Shown here one piece after another: positions 19,141 through 27,399 of a stretch of 57,198 nt of DNA (positions are counted from its first letter, which is position 1; every line of letters starts with the position of its first letter). The DNA is from Sphingobacteriales bacterium TSM_CSS (GTDB taxonomy: Bacteria > Bacteroidota > Bacteroidia > Chitinophagales > UBA2359), in the NCBI GenBank assembly GCA_002212985.1, contig NBMY01000134.1:1-57198 (forward strand), given 5' to 3'. The notes under the pieces were generated by a model. The model had not been told where the DNA came from, did not search any database, and saw nothing but the letters and a program-made list of their open reading frames with translations. The position numbers were made by a program, and so were the translations under genes.

Positions 19141-19707
19141 TTATTGTACCTTTACCGTAAACTGTACTTCAATATCGGTTTCGCCGCCGGCATTGGCAAT
19201 GTTGCCATCTGCTACGCCTGCCGCTGCTTTGTCAGGTTCGTGGCGCAGGGTAATGGTTAGCCCTCCTTCCGAAACATTGCCAGTGGTAAGCGTGTTAGCC
19301 AAACCCAAAGGTCTGCCGTTGCCGTCAAAATCGGCATAAGTTACAGTGGCATTTAAACCGGCCTCTGCTGCAAAGAAAAACTGATGCGCTTCGGCTTCAT
19401 CGGTAATTTCTGCACTAATATCATCGGGGGGCGAAACTGTTTCGTCGAGCAATTGTAATGAGCCAAGATATGCCGTGTTGGCGGTAAGGGTATCGTTTAC
19501 CACCACCGGCGCAGCGCCGCCGGCGCCATCGGTATCGGTAAAAGTAAATACAGCCGGTTCGCCACCCGCAACGGGTGTAAGCGTATATACCAGCGTGGTA
19601 ATCAACTCCTCCTCATTTGGTATTACCGGGTCGTCTTTTTTGCACGAAACGATTAACAACAGTACGCTAAGCAGGTAAACAGGTAATAAACTTTTTTGAT
19701 TTTTCAT
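19141..19707 (-). CDS. TonB-receptor-linked lipoprotein (type 1 periplasmic-binding-fold-like family)
   Basis: 188 aa from the ATG at 19707. The upstream extension to 19770 runs through the promoter palindromes and is rejected. MKNQKSLLPVYLLSVLLLIVSC is a lipoprotein signal with the lipobox Cys in VSCKKDD. The mature part begins with an EEELITTL motif and contains VTLTP-like beta repeats, DTDGAGGAAPVV, a HQFFF segment, TYADFDGNGRPLG, LTITLRHEPDK and a C-terminal GGETDIEV. From memory this pattern fits a Bacteroidota family named for a type 1 periplasmic binding fold, commonly next to TonB receptors. The ligand is unknown; a role presenting substrate to the receptor is inference. It is the first gene of the two-gene operon with the receptor. 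Confidence 0.8.
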   Translation of the reverse strand: MKNQKSLLPVYLLSVLLLIVSCKKDDPVIPNEEELITTLVYTLTPVAGGEPAVFTFTDTDGAGGAAPVVVNDTLTANTAYLGSLQLLDETVSPPDDISAEITDEAEAHQFFFAAEAGLNATVTYADFDGNGRPLGLANTLTTGNVSEGGLTITLRHEPDKAAAGVADGNIANAGGETDIEVQFTVKVQ

Positions 19708-19722
19708 TTTCTTTTGTTTAGT

Positions 19723-19743
19723 TTTTGCAACAATGTTGCAAAA
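19723..19743 (-). promoter_or_regulatory. Proximal operator palindrome (Fur/Zur-like)
   Basis: A 21-bp inverted repeat with perfect 10-bp arms around a single central base (19733). Its core, TGCAACAATGTTGCA, occupies 19726-19740. It overlaps the -7 element at 19739-19746 and lies 16 bp upstream of the lipoprotein start. The position suggests repression. Assignment to Zur is an inference from the genes controlled. Confidence 0.65.
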
Positions 19744-19746
19744 GTA
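19739..19746 (-). promoter_or_regulatory. -7 element of the lipoprotein-TonB receptor operon
   Basis: TACTTTTG on the minus strand matches TAnnTTTG. The -33 region, about 19-20 bp upstream, falls inside the distal palindrome, where GTTG (19768-19765) is the nearest match. The start of transcription would lie inside the proximal palindrome. Confidence 0.5.
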
Positions 19747-19762
19747 CGAAAATTTGCAAACA

Positions 19763-19777
19763 TGCAACAATGTTGCA
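19763..19777 (-). promoter_or_regulatory. Distal operator palindrome (Fur/Zur-like)
   Basis: TGCAACAATGTTGCA, identical to the 15-bp core of the proximal site, with 7-bp arms around base 19770. The two centres are 37 bp apart. A smaller palindrome, TTTGCAAA (19753-19760), lies between them. The site covers the expected -33 position. Confidence 0.6.
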
Positions 19778-19928
19778 AAAAATTTTTTTGGCAGAAACAG
19801 CCTTTAGAAGCATGTATCTGCCCTGCTGCGGTAAACCATGCGAAAAAACTGCTTTCTTAAAGCAAGCAAGAAAACTTTTTGTGGCGTGAATGGCCGATTA
19901 TAGGAAAATGAATCGCAAATTTGCATTT

Positions 19929-21083
19929 ATGAACAGGCAAATTCCATTTAACAAGCCCTTTTTAACGGGTAAAGAAACCCAATATATTGAGCAGGCGGTA
20001 GCAGCCGGCAAAATATCGGGCGATGGTGAATTTAGCATTAAATGCCACCGTTTTTTTGAACATAGGTACGGTTTTACCAAAGCCCTGCTCACCACCTCCT
20101 GCTCCGATGCATTGGAAATGTGCGCCTTGCTCATAAATACGCAACCCGGCGACGAAATTATTATGCCTGCCTACACTTTTGTATCTACTGCCAATGCTTT
20201 TGTGTTGCGCGGGGCCAGTATTGTTTTTGCCGACAGCGAACACAATACACCAAATATTGACACCGAAAAACTTGAACGGCTCATTACTCCCAAAACGAAA
20301 GCCATTGTAGTAGTGCATTATGCCGGTATTGCCTGTAATATGGACGCAGTAACAGATGTTGCACAGCGTCATGGATTGTATGTCATTGAAGATGCTGCCC
20401 ACAGTATCGACTCTTATTACTGGCAACGGCCATTGGGCAGTATTGGGCATTTATCTGCTTTTTCATTTCATGAAACGAAAAATGTAATTGCAGGTGAAGG
20501 TGGAATGCTGGTTATTAATGACCCGAAATTTGTTCTTCGGGCCGAAATACTTAGGGAAAAAGGCACCAACCGAACTGCTTTTTTCAGAGGTGAGGTAAGC
20601 CGTTATGAATGGGTTGACATTGGTTCTTCTTTTTTGCCCTCCGAACTTACTGCCGCTTTTTTATTCGCACAATTAGAGCAAATAGACCAAATTCAGCAAA
20701 AGCGCATAGCCTTGTGGAACCGCTATTACGAAAGATTGGCTGCTGCCGAAGCCCGGCATTATGCCCGCTTGCCCTACTTGCCGCCCTGGAGCCACCGGAA
20801 CGGACATTTGTTTTTTTTGATTTGCCCCGACAACAATACCCGCAACCGCCTGATAGCGCACCTGCGCGCAAAGGGTATTTATGCAGTTTTTCATTACCTT
20901 GCGCTGCATAACTCGCCTTACTACCAACAAAAACATACGGGCGGCAGCCTGCCCATGGCAACACACTACACCAACTGTTTGGTGCGGCTGCCCTTGTTTT
21001 ATGAGCTAAGTTTTGAAGAAGTGGATTATATTTGCGACGAGGTACTATCTTTTTTTACCGAAGCCCACAACAATTTGCCCTAA
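19929..21083 (+). CDS. rffA: DegT/DnrJ/EryC1/StrS aminotransferase, RffA/WecE type
   Basis: 384 aa from the ATG at 19929. Starts at 19890 and 19908 are possible, but family members begin near IPFNKP, which fits 19929. The enzyme is expected to transfer an amino group from glutamate to a dTDP-4-keto-6-deoxyhexose, giving dTDP-4-amino-4,6-dideoxygalactose for surface polysaccharide. PLP-binding Lys184 sits in SFHETKN, the hallmark of the RffA/WecE branch. TSCSDALEM, PAYTFVSTANAF and VIEDAAHS (Asp binding the PLP ring) are all present. It is not flanked by other polysaccharide genes; a formyltransferase and a glycosyltransferase lie 34 kb away at 55139-57019. Confidence 0.92.
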   Translation: MNRQIPFNKPFLTGKETQYIEQAVAAGKISGDGEFSIKCHRFFEHRYGFTKALLTTSCSDALEMCALLINTQPGDEIIMPAYTFVSTANAFVLRGASIVFADSEHNTPNIDTEKLERLITPKTKAIVVVHYAGIACNMDAVTDVAQRHGLYVIEDAAHSIDSYYWQRPLGSIGHLSAFSFHETKNVIAGEGGMLVINDPKFVLRAEILREKGTNRTAFFRGEVSRYEWVDIGSSFLPSELTAAFLFAQLEQIDQIQQKRIALWNRYYERLAAAEARHYARLPYLPPWSHRNGHLFFLICPDNNTRNRLIAHLRAKGIYAVFHYLALHNSPYYQQKHTGGSLPMATHYTNCLVRLPLFYELSFEEVDYICDEVLSFFTEAHNNLP

Positions 21084-21326
21084 ACTGTGCCGTGCTCTCT
21101 TTGTATTTCCGTTATTTTGCCTGTAAAACACCCCTTGCGGAACTTTAAGGCACAAAATTTGGTTAAAATTTAAACGAAGCACAATAATTTCACAAATTAA
21201 CACGCTATTAAAACAGTTGCATGTAACTAAAAAAGGTTTGTGCAGTCTAAACAAAACAGGGTCTTTACCGTATAAACTAAAGAATAACTAAACTACATTT
21301 AATAACCAACCTTCAACATTAACGCA

Positions 21327-21854
21327 ATGAAGTATTTCCTCCGTTTTTTACCCGTGGCTTTCCTGTTTGCTATGATTGCCTTTTCTTCCGGACAAGAGGT
21401 TGCAGCTCAAAGCAACACCGAGTTGCTGGAGAAGTTTCAAAAACTTTTCAGCGGCAATGAACAGCAGCAAAATACCTACTACAGCAAGAACAAACAAAAA
21501 GTAAGCGTTACCATTAAAGACTTAGACTGGACCGACGTACTTACCTACAGCAGTATTAAAGAAAGCCTGTCAACGGCACTGGCTGGAAGTACTAACCTTG
21601 ATGTGAAAGAAATTAACTTTACGCCCGATTTTGACGAGGGCTACTATTTCCTTTCTTTCAGTCTTGATGACCCCGAATCTACAAAGGTGGTCATATTAGA
21701 CGTTGCCGGTCGCGAAGTACACAGCGAAACCATTGACGAGTTTTCGGGCACTTATGAAAGCCGGGTAAACATTCCCGCAGCGCAAAAAGGCACTTATTTT
21801 CTTAAAGTAATTCAGGGTTTCAGCCTTTTGAACAAAAAATTAGTTATTGAATAG
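21327..21854 (+). CDS. Small secreted protein with T9SS type A-like sorting domain
   Basis: 175 aa. The signal peptide is MKYFLRFLPVAFLFAMIAF...AAQS (cleavage near residue 28). The mature protein starts with a short Gln/Asn-rich helix region. From about residue 95 it has a C-terminal module of type A character: EGYYFLSFSLDD, KVVILDVAGREVHSE, a RVNIPAAQKGTYFLKV motif and a terminal KKLVIE. This places it as a candidate T9SS cargo of unusually small size, since almost the whole mature chain is the sorting module. No enzymatic domain is visible. A terminator hairpin follows 43 bp after the stop. Confidence 0.75.
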   Translation: MKYFLRFLPVAFLFAMIAFSSGQEVAAQSNTELLEKFQKLFSGNEQQQNTYYSKNKQKVSVTIKDLDWTDVLTYSSIKESLSTALAGSTNLDVKEINFTPDFDEGYYFLSFSLDDPESTKVVILDVAGREVHSETIDEFSGTYESRVNIPAAQKGTYFLKVIQGFSLLNKKLVIE

Positions 21855-21896
21855 GTAAACAGTCCGGTTTAACCGGTATTGCAAATTTACCAACAT

Positions 21897-21935
21897 AAAA
21901 ATGCCAGATACGTACCCTGCGTAGCTGGCATTTTT
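21897..21935 (+). terminator. Rho-independent terminator
   Basis: AAAAATGCCAG (21897-21907) pairs with CTGGCATTTTT (21925-21935). The stem is extended by TACG/CGTA around one mismatch, with a 7-nt loop and a T run at the end. It terminates the small T9SS cargo gene and separates it from the pseudouridine synthase gene. Confidence 0.85.
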
Positions 21936-21972
21936 GTATGTTTCGGTTTTTATTTCAGAACACACAGCAAAG

Positions 21973-22716
21973 ATGCATACAAAAAACCTGATAACCTCCG
22001 TAGAAGTTATTCATGAAGATGATGACATAACGGTAATTAACAAACCTCCGCAGTTTTTAAGCATACCCGATCGGTATAATGCCAGTATTCCTAACCTTTA
22101 TACCTTTTTGTGCAACCGGCTTGGAAAGGTTTATATAGTCCACCGCCTTGACCGTGATACAAGCGGCATTATTTGCTTTGCCAAAACCGAGCAGGCACAC
22201 CGGCATTTATCGCAGCAGTTTGGGCAACATAAGGTGCGCAAAATTTACCACGCCATTGTGGAAGGCATTTTACCCGAACCGGTAGCCGAAATTGACCTTC
22301 CGATTGCCGAAATTTCGTCAAAACGGGGCGTTATGCAGGTAAATTACCAAAACGGCAAACCCTCTGAAACCAAATACCGCATTATTGAGCAGTTCAAAAA
22401 TTATGCTTATGTAGAGGTAATGCCGTTAACCGGCAGAACCCATCAGATAAGGGTGCATTTTCAGGCTATCGGGCACCCGCTTGCCGTTGACCCTTTGTAT
22501 GGCAATGCACAGGGGTTTTTCCTTTCATCGGTAAAAAGACATTATCACCTCAAAAGGCAGGAAGAAGAGCGGCCTATGATTGACCGTCTTACGCTTCATG
22601 CCTTTTCCCTTGAGTTTGTACACCCCGGCACCGAAAAAACGGTTCAATATACTGCGCCACTGCCAAAAGACATGAGCGCAATGCTCAAACAACTTCACAA
22701 TTGCAACCGATTTTAA
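21973..22716 (+). CDS. RluA-family pseudouridine synthase
   Basis: 247 aa from the ATG at 21973; the longer frame from 21934 would start inside the preceding terminator. It isomerises uridine to pseudouridine in rRNA or tRNA. Catalytic Asp60 is in the HRLDRDTSG motif. VINKPP, KIYHAIVEG, GRTHQIRVH and GHPLAVDPLYG are the further conserved family motifs. No S4 RNA-binding domain is present, so it resembles the shorter RluA/TruC-like members rather than RluC/RluD. The substrate position cannot be told from sequence alone. Confidence 0.93.
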   Translation: MHTKNLITSVEVIHEDDDITVINKPPQFLSIPDRYNASIPNLYTFLCNRLGKVYIVHRLDRDTSGIICFAKTEQAHRHLSQQFGQHKVRKIYHAIVEGILPEPVAEIDLPIAEISSKRGVMQVNYQNGKPSETKYRIIEQFKNYAYVEVMPLTGRTHQIRVHFQAIGHPLAVDPLYGNAQGFFLSSVKRHYHLKRQEEERPMIDRLTLHAFSLEFVHPGTEKTVQYTAPLPKDMSAMLKQLHNCNRF

Positions 22717-22748
22717 CCCGATAGAAATCACTTACCCGATTGCCCGAA

Positions 22749-23444
22749 TTATGATTTTGACCGCAGTTTATTTACCGGCAGGGTAATATCATTGCGTTGC
22801 GGAATGTTTGCACTGCCGGTTGCCTGTGGTGGAATGGTAGGGGTAAAAGTGCGCATAAATTGCTCTAACGATTGTTTCTTGTACTCGTTTTGGGCAATAT
22901 ATTTCATGAGCGCTTCAAATTTATCGGGTGTTTTATAGCCCGGAAATGCGTTGATGCGCTGCAGGTTTTCATCCATAAAAGCAATAGTGGGGTAGCCTAT
23001 ACGTCCGGTAGCGTTTTCGCCCAGAATGAGGGTGGCTGCCAGACGGTTGGTGCCTCGGCGGCCGTTTTGCATAAATTCCCATTGCTTGCCGTTAAATGAA
23101 ATAGTGTTGGGATTTTCAGCATTGAATTTTACCGCATAAAAATTCTTATTAATGTAGTCGGCCACATCGGGGTGCTGAAAAGTGGCCTTGTCCATGCGTT
23201 TACACCAACCGCACCAGTCGGTATATAAATCAACCACCACTTTTCGGGGTTCCTGTTTCATTTTGGCTTCCAGCTCTTCAATGCCAATCCAGTTAATGAG
23301 CGATGCCTCGGCAGGGTTAGAAGCCATGTTGGGCTTGGGGTTTGTTGTCTGCTGCGTATTATTGGCGGTATTGTTATCTTCTTGCCGGTTGCAGGCGCTA
23401 AGTAACAAAATAAATACTGCCGAAAGTGTAATTAGTTGTTTCAT
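22749..23444 (-). CDS. Thioredoxin-like lipoprotein
   Basis: 231 aa. The signal sequence ends in lipobox LLSAC with Cys18, so it is predicted to be lipid-anchored and periplasmic. After a Asn/Thr-rich linker, the thioredoxin fold starts near residue 48. The redox motif WCGWC has Cys78 and Cys81, followed by FQHPDVADYINKNF and the GYPTIAF cis-Pro loop. This layout matches the thioredoxin_7/DUF255-like group. Likely role is thiol reduction or exchange in the periplasm; the partner is unknown. The C-terminal ~55 residues are Pro/Asn-rich and without clear fold. It converges with the pseudouridine synthase gene, 32 bp apart. Confidence 0.88.
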   Translation of the reverse strand: MKQLITLSAVFILLLSACNRQEDNNTANNTQQTTNPKPNMASNPAEASLINWIGIEELEAKMKQEPRKVVVDLYTDWCGWCKRMDKATFQHPDVADYINKNFYAVKFNAENPNTISFNGKQWEFMQNGRRGTNRLAATLILGENATGRIGYPTIAFMDENLQRINAFPGYKTPDKFEALMKYIAQNEYKKQSLEQFMRTFTPTIPPQATGSANIPQRNDITLPVNKLRSKS

Positions 23445-23537
23445 GTTGATATGTGTTTATTTTTAAAGTTTATAAGCTATAACCAAAGTAAGTATGTGAT
23501 TTGTTTGATGCAGGATTTCCTCCCCTATTTCCGGATG

Positions 23538-24206
23538 TTAACTTCTTTCACCGAAAATAAGACTCCCGATGCGAACCATGTTGCTTCCTTCCTCCAATGC
23601 TATACGATAATCGGCCGACATGCCCATTGATAAAACCTTAAAATGCGGTTGCAGGTTTACATATTGTTGCGCAACCTGTTTAAAAATTGCTGCAAGTTGT
23701 GCAAACTCTTTGCGGACTTGCGCCACGTTTTCGGTATAGGTTGCCATACCCATTAACCCACACAGACGCACATTGGACAACGGCAATGCTGCATAGTTCG
23801 TTAAAAAAGCAAGTAATTCCTGCTCAGAAAACCCGAATTTGGTTTCTTCCTCTGCTATATGCACCTGCAGGAGGCAAGGAATAATGCGGTTGCATTTTAC
23901 CGCCTCTTTGCTGATTACCTGCAGGAGTTTTTCGCTGTCAACCGAATGTATTAAACTTACAAACGGGGCAATGTATTTTACCTTATTGCTTTGCAAATGC
24001 CCTATCAGATGCCATTCAATATCTTTGGGCAGTTGTTCATATTTGGGTATCAACTCCTGCACTTTGTTCTCGCCAAAAATTCGTTGCCCGGCTTGGTAAA
24101 CGGTTAAGATTTCGTTGGGTGTTTTGGTTTTGGAAACAGCAACAAGGGTTGCCCCATAACGGCTTACTTCTTCGTGCAGCGTGTTAAATATGGCATGGTT
24201 AAACAT
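23538..24206 (-). CDS. yggS: YggS-family pyridoxal-phosphate-binding protein
   Basis: 222 aa, usual length. The family handles PLP homeostasis and influences amino acid pools; it has no confirmed catalytic activity. PLP-binding Lys26 is in VAVSKTKT. Other signatures are FGENKVQEL, WHLIGHLQSNK, a SVDSEKLL helix, LLQVHIAEEETKFGF, and LSMGMSADYRIALEEGSNMVRIGSLIFG at the C-terminus (phosphate-binding loop). All expected motifs are intact. A -7 element lies at 24230-24237. Confidence 0.95.
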   Translation of the reverse strand: MFNHAIFNTLHEEVSRYGATLVAVSKTKTPNEILTVYQAGQRIFGENKVQELIPKYEQLPKDIEWHLIGHLQSNKVKYIAPFVSLIHSVDSEKLLQVISKEAVKCNRIIPCLLQVHIAEEETKFGFSEQELLAFLTNYAALPLSNVRLCGLMGMATYTENVAQVRKEFAQLAAIFKQVAQQYVNLQPHFKVLSMGMSADYRIALEEGSNMVRIGSLIFGERS

Positions 24207-24229
24207 AAGATAAGGTCAATTATTACCTG

Positions 24230-24237
24230 CAAAGTTA
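24230..24237 (-). promoter_or_regulatory. -7 element upstream of yggS
   Basis: TAACTTTG (then C) on the minus strand, 23 bp before the ATG at 24206. A second TATCTTTG lies farther upstream on the same strand. No clear -33 box. Confidence 0.4.
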
Positions 24238-24309
24238 CGACAAAACCGATAAAGTTACACACAAAGATAAAAACCGCAATGCATTTGGGCAGGCAGAATT
24301 GTCGGACTA

Positions 24310-26160
24310 TTATTTTTTAACAAACTTAGCTACACCATACAGTTTATTATCTGCCCAAAGCCGGATAAGGTACACACCGGCAGGCAGGTTGTTTATGGCA
24401 ATGTCTGCTGTATTTTGGCCCGATGCAACGGTTATATTGCCTGCTTTTTGGCCCGAAGCATTTTGCAACTCCACCGTAATTGGGTAAGATTGAATGGCAA
24501 CAGGCAACTGTACATACAGGATATTGGCGGCCGGGTTGGGGAAAATGCCCAAAGTGGCGGGCCAATTGTGGGGCATAGGGGTATTGTTGCTGTTCGTATC
24601 GGGGTCGAGGTAATCGGGGGTTCCGTCGTTGTCGGTATCATCATCAATTAAAATGCCGTTTTGGTTGGCATCTTCATCTATGGTAAGAATGCCGTCGCCG
24701 TCGTCGTCATTGTCTAAGTAATCGGGCAGCGGGTCGCCATCGGTATTGTCATCGGGGGGCAAACCGTTGTTGTTATGGTCTTCGTTAACGGTTAATATCG
24801 AATCGTTATCGTCGTCGGCATCCAATGCGTCAATAGTTCCGTCAGAATCGGTGTCTAATGCCACACCTGCCGGCACTTCTGCACCATCGGGCACATGGTC
24901 TTCGTCTGTGTCTGCACTCAGGGCGTTTGTGCCCAATGCAATTTCCAGTCCGTCGTTCAGGGTATCGGCATCGGTATCGGGGTTCAGAGGGTTGGTATCG
25001 TACAAATTGAGTTCATCGCCATCGTTCAGTCCATCGGCATCGGTATCGGGCAGCAAAGGGTTGGTGCTGAAGAGTTGCACTTCATTACCATCGGTTAACC
25101 CATCGGCATCGGTATCGGGGCTTAGTGGGTTGGAGTTGTAGGTATTCACCTCTTCTCCGTCGGATAGCAGATCCATATCGGTATCGGAATCATTGGGGTT
25201 GGTAGCAGTTGTATTCACTTCCTCCCCGTCTGTCAGACCATCGGTATCGGAATCGGGCAGCAAGGGGTCGGTAAAATGTTGCAGGAGTTCGGCGTAATCG
25301 GTAAGGCCGTCGGCATCGGTATCGGGCAGCAAAGGGTTGGTAAAATAGTAGTCAATTTCATCAAAATCGGTAAGGCCGTCGGAGTCGGTATCGGGCAACA
25401 AGGGGTTGGTTGAATAAGTGTTTGCTTCATCACCGTCGGTTAACCCATCGGCATCGGTATCGGGGTTAAGTGGGTCGGTAAGTAATTGGGTTACCTCCTG
25501 CCCGTCTGCAAGTCCGTCAAAGTCGGTATCGGGAAGGTTGGGATTGGTTCCGAGGGTTGATTCTTCGGCATCGGTTAACCCGTCTTCGTCGGTATCGGTA
25601 AAGGCAGAGCAATCAAGCGCTATATCTAAAGGGTTCAAACTGCCCTGAATATGCTGCGGGGTATTGTCGTTGAGGTTAATGAGGGTAAGCGTTGTATTGT
25701 ATTGCAGTTGGGTGGTTTGTCCGGTGCCTGTAATCTGAAAACAAACGGTACCTACATCAATCCAATCGGTTGTTAACAGCGGGCAGCCTTGGTTTGGCAG
25801 CAGCATGTTGGTGGTAAGGTTAAACTCGCCGGTACCGGGGTCGTAGGAGTAGCTTGGGGCAAAATAGGGCGCCATAAAACCGCCCAAAGCGCACGAGTCG
25901 GTATTGTTAAAATGAATGGAAGTATAAACAGGGTTATTAATAATATTATGGTTGTAGCTGAAAAAAAGCGTGTGCGCCCCAATGGCAAAATCGGGCTGGC
26001 CCGGAGCGGCTCTGAGTTGCAGGGTTACGCAAAATGTACCGGCAAGGCAGTTGGTTTGGGGATTTCCAAACTGCGCTTCGTACTGCGACTGCGCCCGGAG
26101 CCTTTGAAAAGAAAAAAACAGCAAACAGCCAAAGGTAAAAAGAATGGCAAGATTTCTCAT
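24310..26160 (-). CDS. Thrombospondin type 3 repeat protein with T9SS type A sorting domain
   Basis: 616 aa from the ATG at 26160, which opens a signal peptide (MRNLAILFTFGCLLFFSF...LRAQS). Residues ~30-185 form a beta-rich cohesin-like or Ig-like domain. About eleven 23-residue calcium-binding units follow, of the form DTDxDGLTDxxE.....TNPLLP, then looser DxDxD-rich repeats (DDDNDS, DDDGDG). The Asp pattern binds calcium in thrombospondin type 3 repeats. The last ~80 residues (FPNPAANILYV, ASGQKAG, LPAGVYLIRLW, VAKFVKK) are a type A sorting domain, so it should be secreted by the T9SS and processed at the surface. Function beyond a calcium-stiffened surface stalk is not known. Confidence 0.93.
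   Translation of the reverse strand: MRNLAILFTFGCLLFFSFQRLRAQSQYEAQFGNPQTNCLAGTFCVTLQLRAAPGQPDFAIGAHTLFFSYNHNIINNPVYTSIHFNNTDSCALGGFMAPYFAPSYSYDPGTGEFNLTTNMLLPNQGCPLLTTDWIDVGTVCFQITGTGQTTQLQYNTTLTLINLNDNTPQHIQGSLNPLDIALDCSAFTDTDEDGLTDAEESTLGTNPNLPDTDFDGLADGQEVTQLLTDPLNPDTDADGLTDGDEANTYSTNPLLPDTDSDGLTDFDEIDYYFTNPLLPDTDADGLTDYAELLQHFTDPLLPDSDTDGLTDGEEVNTTATNPNDSDTDMDLLSDGEEVNTYNSNPLSPDTDADGLTDGNEVQLFSTNPLLPDTDADGLNDGDELNLYDTNPLNPDTDADTLNDGLEIALGTNALSADTDEDHVPDGAEVPAGVALDTDSDGTIDALDADDDNDSILTVNEDHNNNGLPPDDNTDGDPLPDYLDNDDDGDGILTIDEDANQNGILIDDDTDNDGTPDYLDPDTNSNNTPMPHNWPATLGIFPNPAANILYVQLPVAIQSYPITVELQNASGQKAGNITVASGQNTADIAINNLPAGVYLIRLWADNKLYGVAKFVKK
24846..25604 (-). repeat. Coding tandem repeats, 69-bp period
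   Basis: About eleven tandem 69-bp units encode the 23-residue calcium-binding repeats of the preceding entry. Shared words such as GGCATCGGTATCGG recur at the same phase. Units differ at synonymous and non-synonymous positions, so this is a protein repeat array and not an exact satellite or CRISPR. Confidence 0.85.
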
Positions 26161-26242
26161 ACAGGTACCGGGTTGTAAAAAATGGGGCAAGATATTCTTT
26201 AACGAATAAAAACAGCGTAAAGGTACGTTATTGTTTATTTTC

Positions 26243-27124
26243 TTAAACCCGAAGCGCCGAAACTATTCTTTGGCGTCCGCTGCTGTCGGGGTAAACGGTT
26301 GGCTGCCCGAAATTCATGCTTTGCAGCAGTTGCCTTACCTGCTCTGCATACAACTCATGAACTTCAAAAAACACAGCGCCACCCATGATTAACGCCTGCT
26401 GTGCGTAGCGGGCTATGGCGCGGTAGAACAACAAAGGCTGGTTATCGGGAACAAACAGGGCGGTATGCGGTTCAAAATCTGTTATCTGTTTTGCCATAGT
26501 GTGGCTTTCGGGCAATGTAATATAGGGAGGATTGCTGATAACCAAATCTAACCCATTCGGCAGGTTGTTAAATAAGGCTTCGTTCAACACATCGGCACAT
26601 AAAAATATAATTGGAGTTTGGAATTTGCGCGAATTTAATTTTGCCACCTCCAATGCCGCCGTGCTTATATCCAGGGCAGAAACTTCTGCATTTGGCAACA
26701 GCCGTTGTATAGCAATGGCAATGCAGCCGCTGCCAGTGCCTATATCTATTACCTTCGGGCATATTTTTGTACCATTGTTCAGGTGTTGCACTGCCATTTG
26801 CACCAATTCTTCGGTTTCCGGACGCGGAATTAACACGTTGGAATTAACCGTTAACATCATATCAAAAAACGGCGCTTGCCCTAATACATATTGCACCGGT
26901 TCATGCTGCAACAATCTTTGAGTATAGCGCGCTAACATTTCCCCCTGCGCAGGGTTGAGGGTAAGGTTGGGGTGGGTATAAATTTGCAGCTTGCTGCTGC
27001 CAGATACATATTCCAGTACCCAAACGGCTATATTACGGGCTTCGCGGGTGGGGTAAATTGCCGTTAGTTGCTGCGAAAGGCGATTGATGTGTTGGATGAC
27101 GGTGGGTTGCGTTTGGGGTGCCAT
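26243..27124 (-). CDS. prmC: Release factor glutamine methyltransferase PrmC
   Basis: 293 aa from the ATG at 27124. The frame stays open to 27274, but the extra N-terminus is unlike the family. PrmC methylates the Gln of the GGQ motif in release factors RF1 and RF2, using S-adenosylmethionine. The SAM-binding motif DIGTGSG is at residues 127-133, and the catalytic NPPY tetrapeptide at 198-201. The N-terminal helical domain contains YVLGQAPFFDM and PRPETEELV, as expected. It lies downstream of, and on the same strand as, the gene at 27400-28650, 275 bp away. Confidence 0.95.
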   Translation of the reverse strand: MAPQTQPTVIQHINRLSQQLTAIYPTREARNIAVWVLEYVSGSSKLQIYTHPNLTLNPAQGEMLARYTQRLLQHEPVQYVLGQAPFFDMMLTVNSNVLIPRPETEELVQMAVQHLNNGTKICPKVIDIGTGSGCIAIAIQRLLPNAEVSALDISTAALEVAKLNSRKFQTPIIFLCADVLNEALFNNLPNGLDLVISNPPYITLPESHTMAKQITDFEPHTALFVPDNQPLLFYRAIARYAQQALIMGGAVFFEVHELYAEQVRQLLQSMNFGQPTVYPDSSGRQRIVSALRV

Positions 27125-27399
27125 AAAAGAAACAGGTTTTACCAATACCGCAAATATAACAAAGACTAGTTTAAGTGCCCGGGTAATCTTATCTGTGCCT
27201 TTATTTACCTGCCTATATATAGTATTTCTGCTACAGTTTAACAAATCAGGTATCAATTTCTTCTTAATCGGCAATCAATTGCGGTTCGACTGGCTCACCG
27301 CACTGATGACAGGCTCATAAAACAGACAAAATTACCGTAACATATCAAGTTTCTGCTGTCTGAAAATGAGCAAATCTTTTTGCTTCCAACCGTTTACCC

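Noticed and set aside
24846-25604. Regular repeat array as a possible CRISPR
   Set aside because: Units are contiguous 69-bp coding repeats without unique spacers; they translate to thrombospondin type 3 repeats in frame with a signal peptide and a sorting domain.
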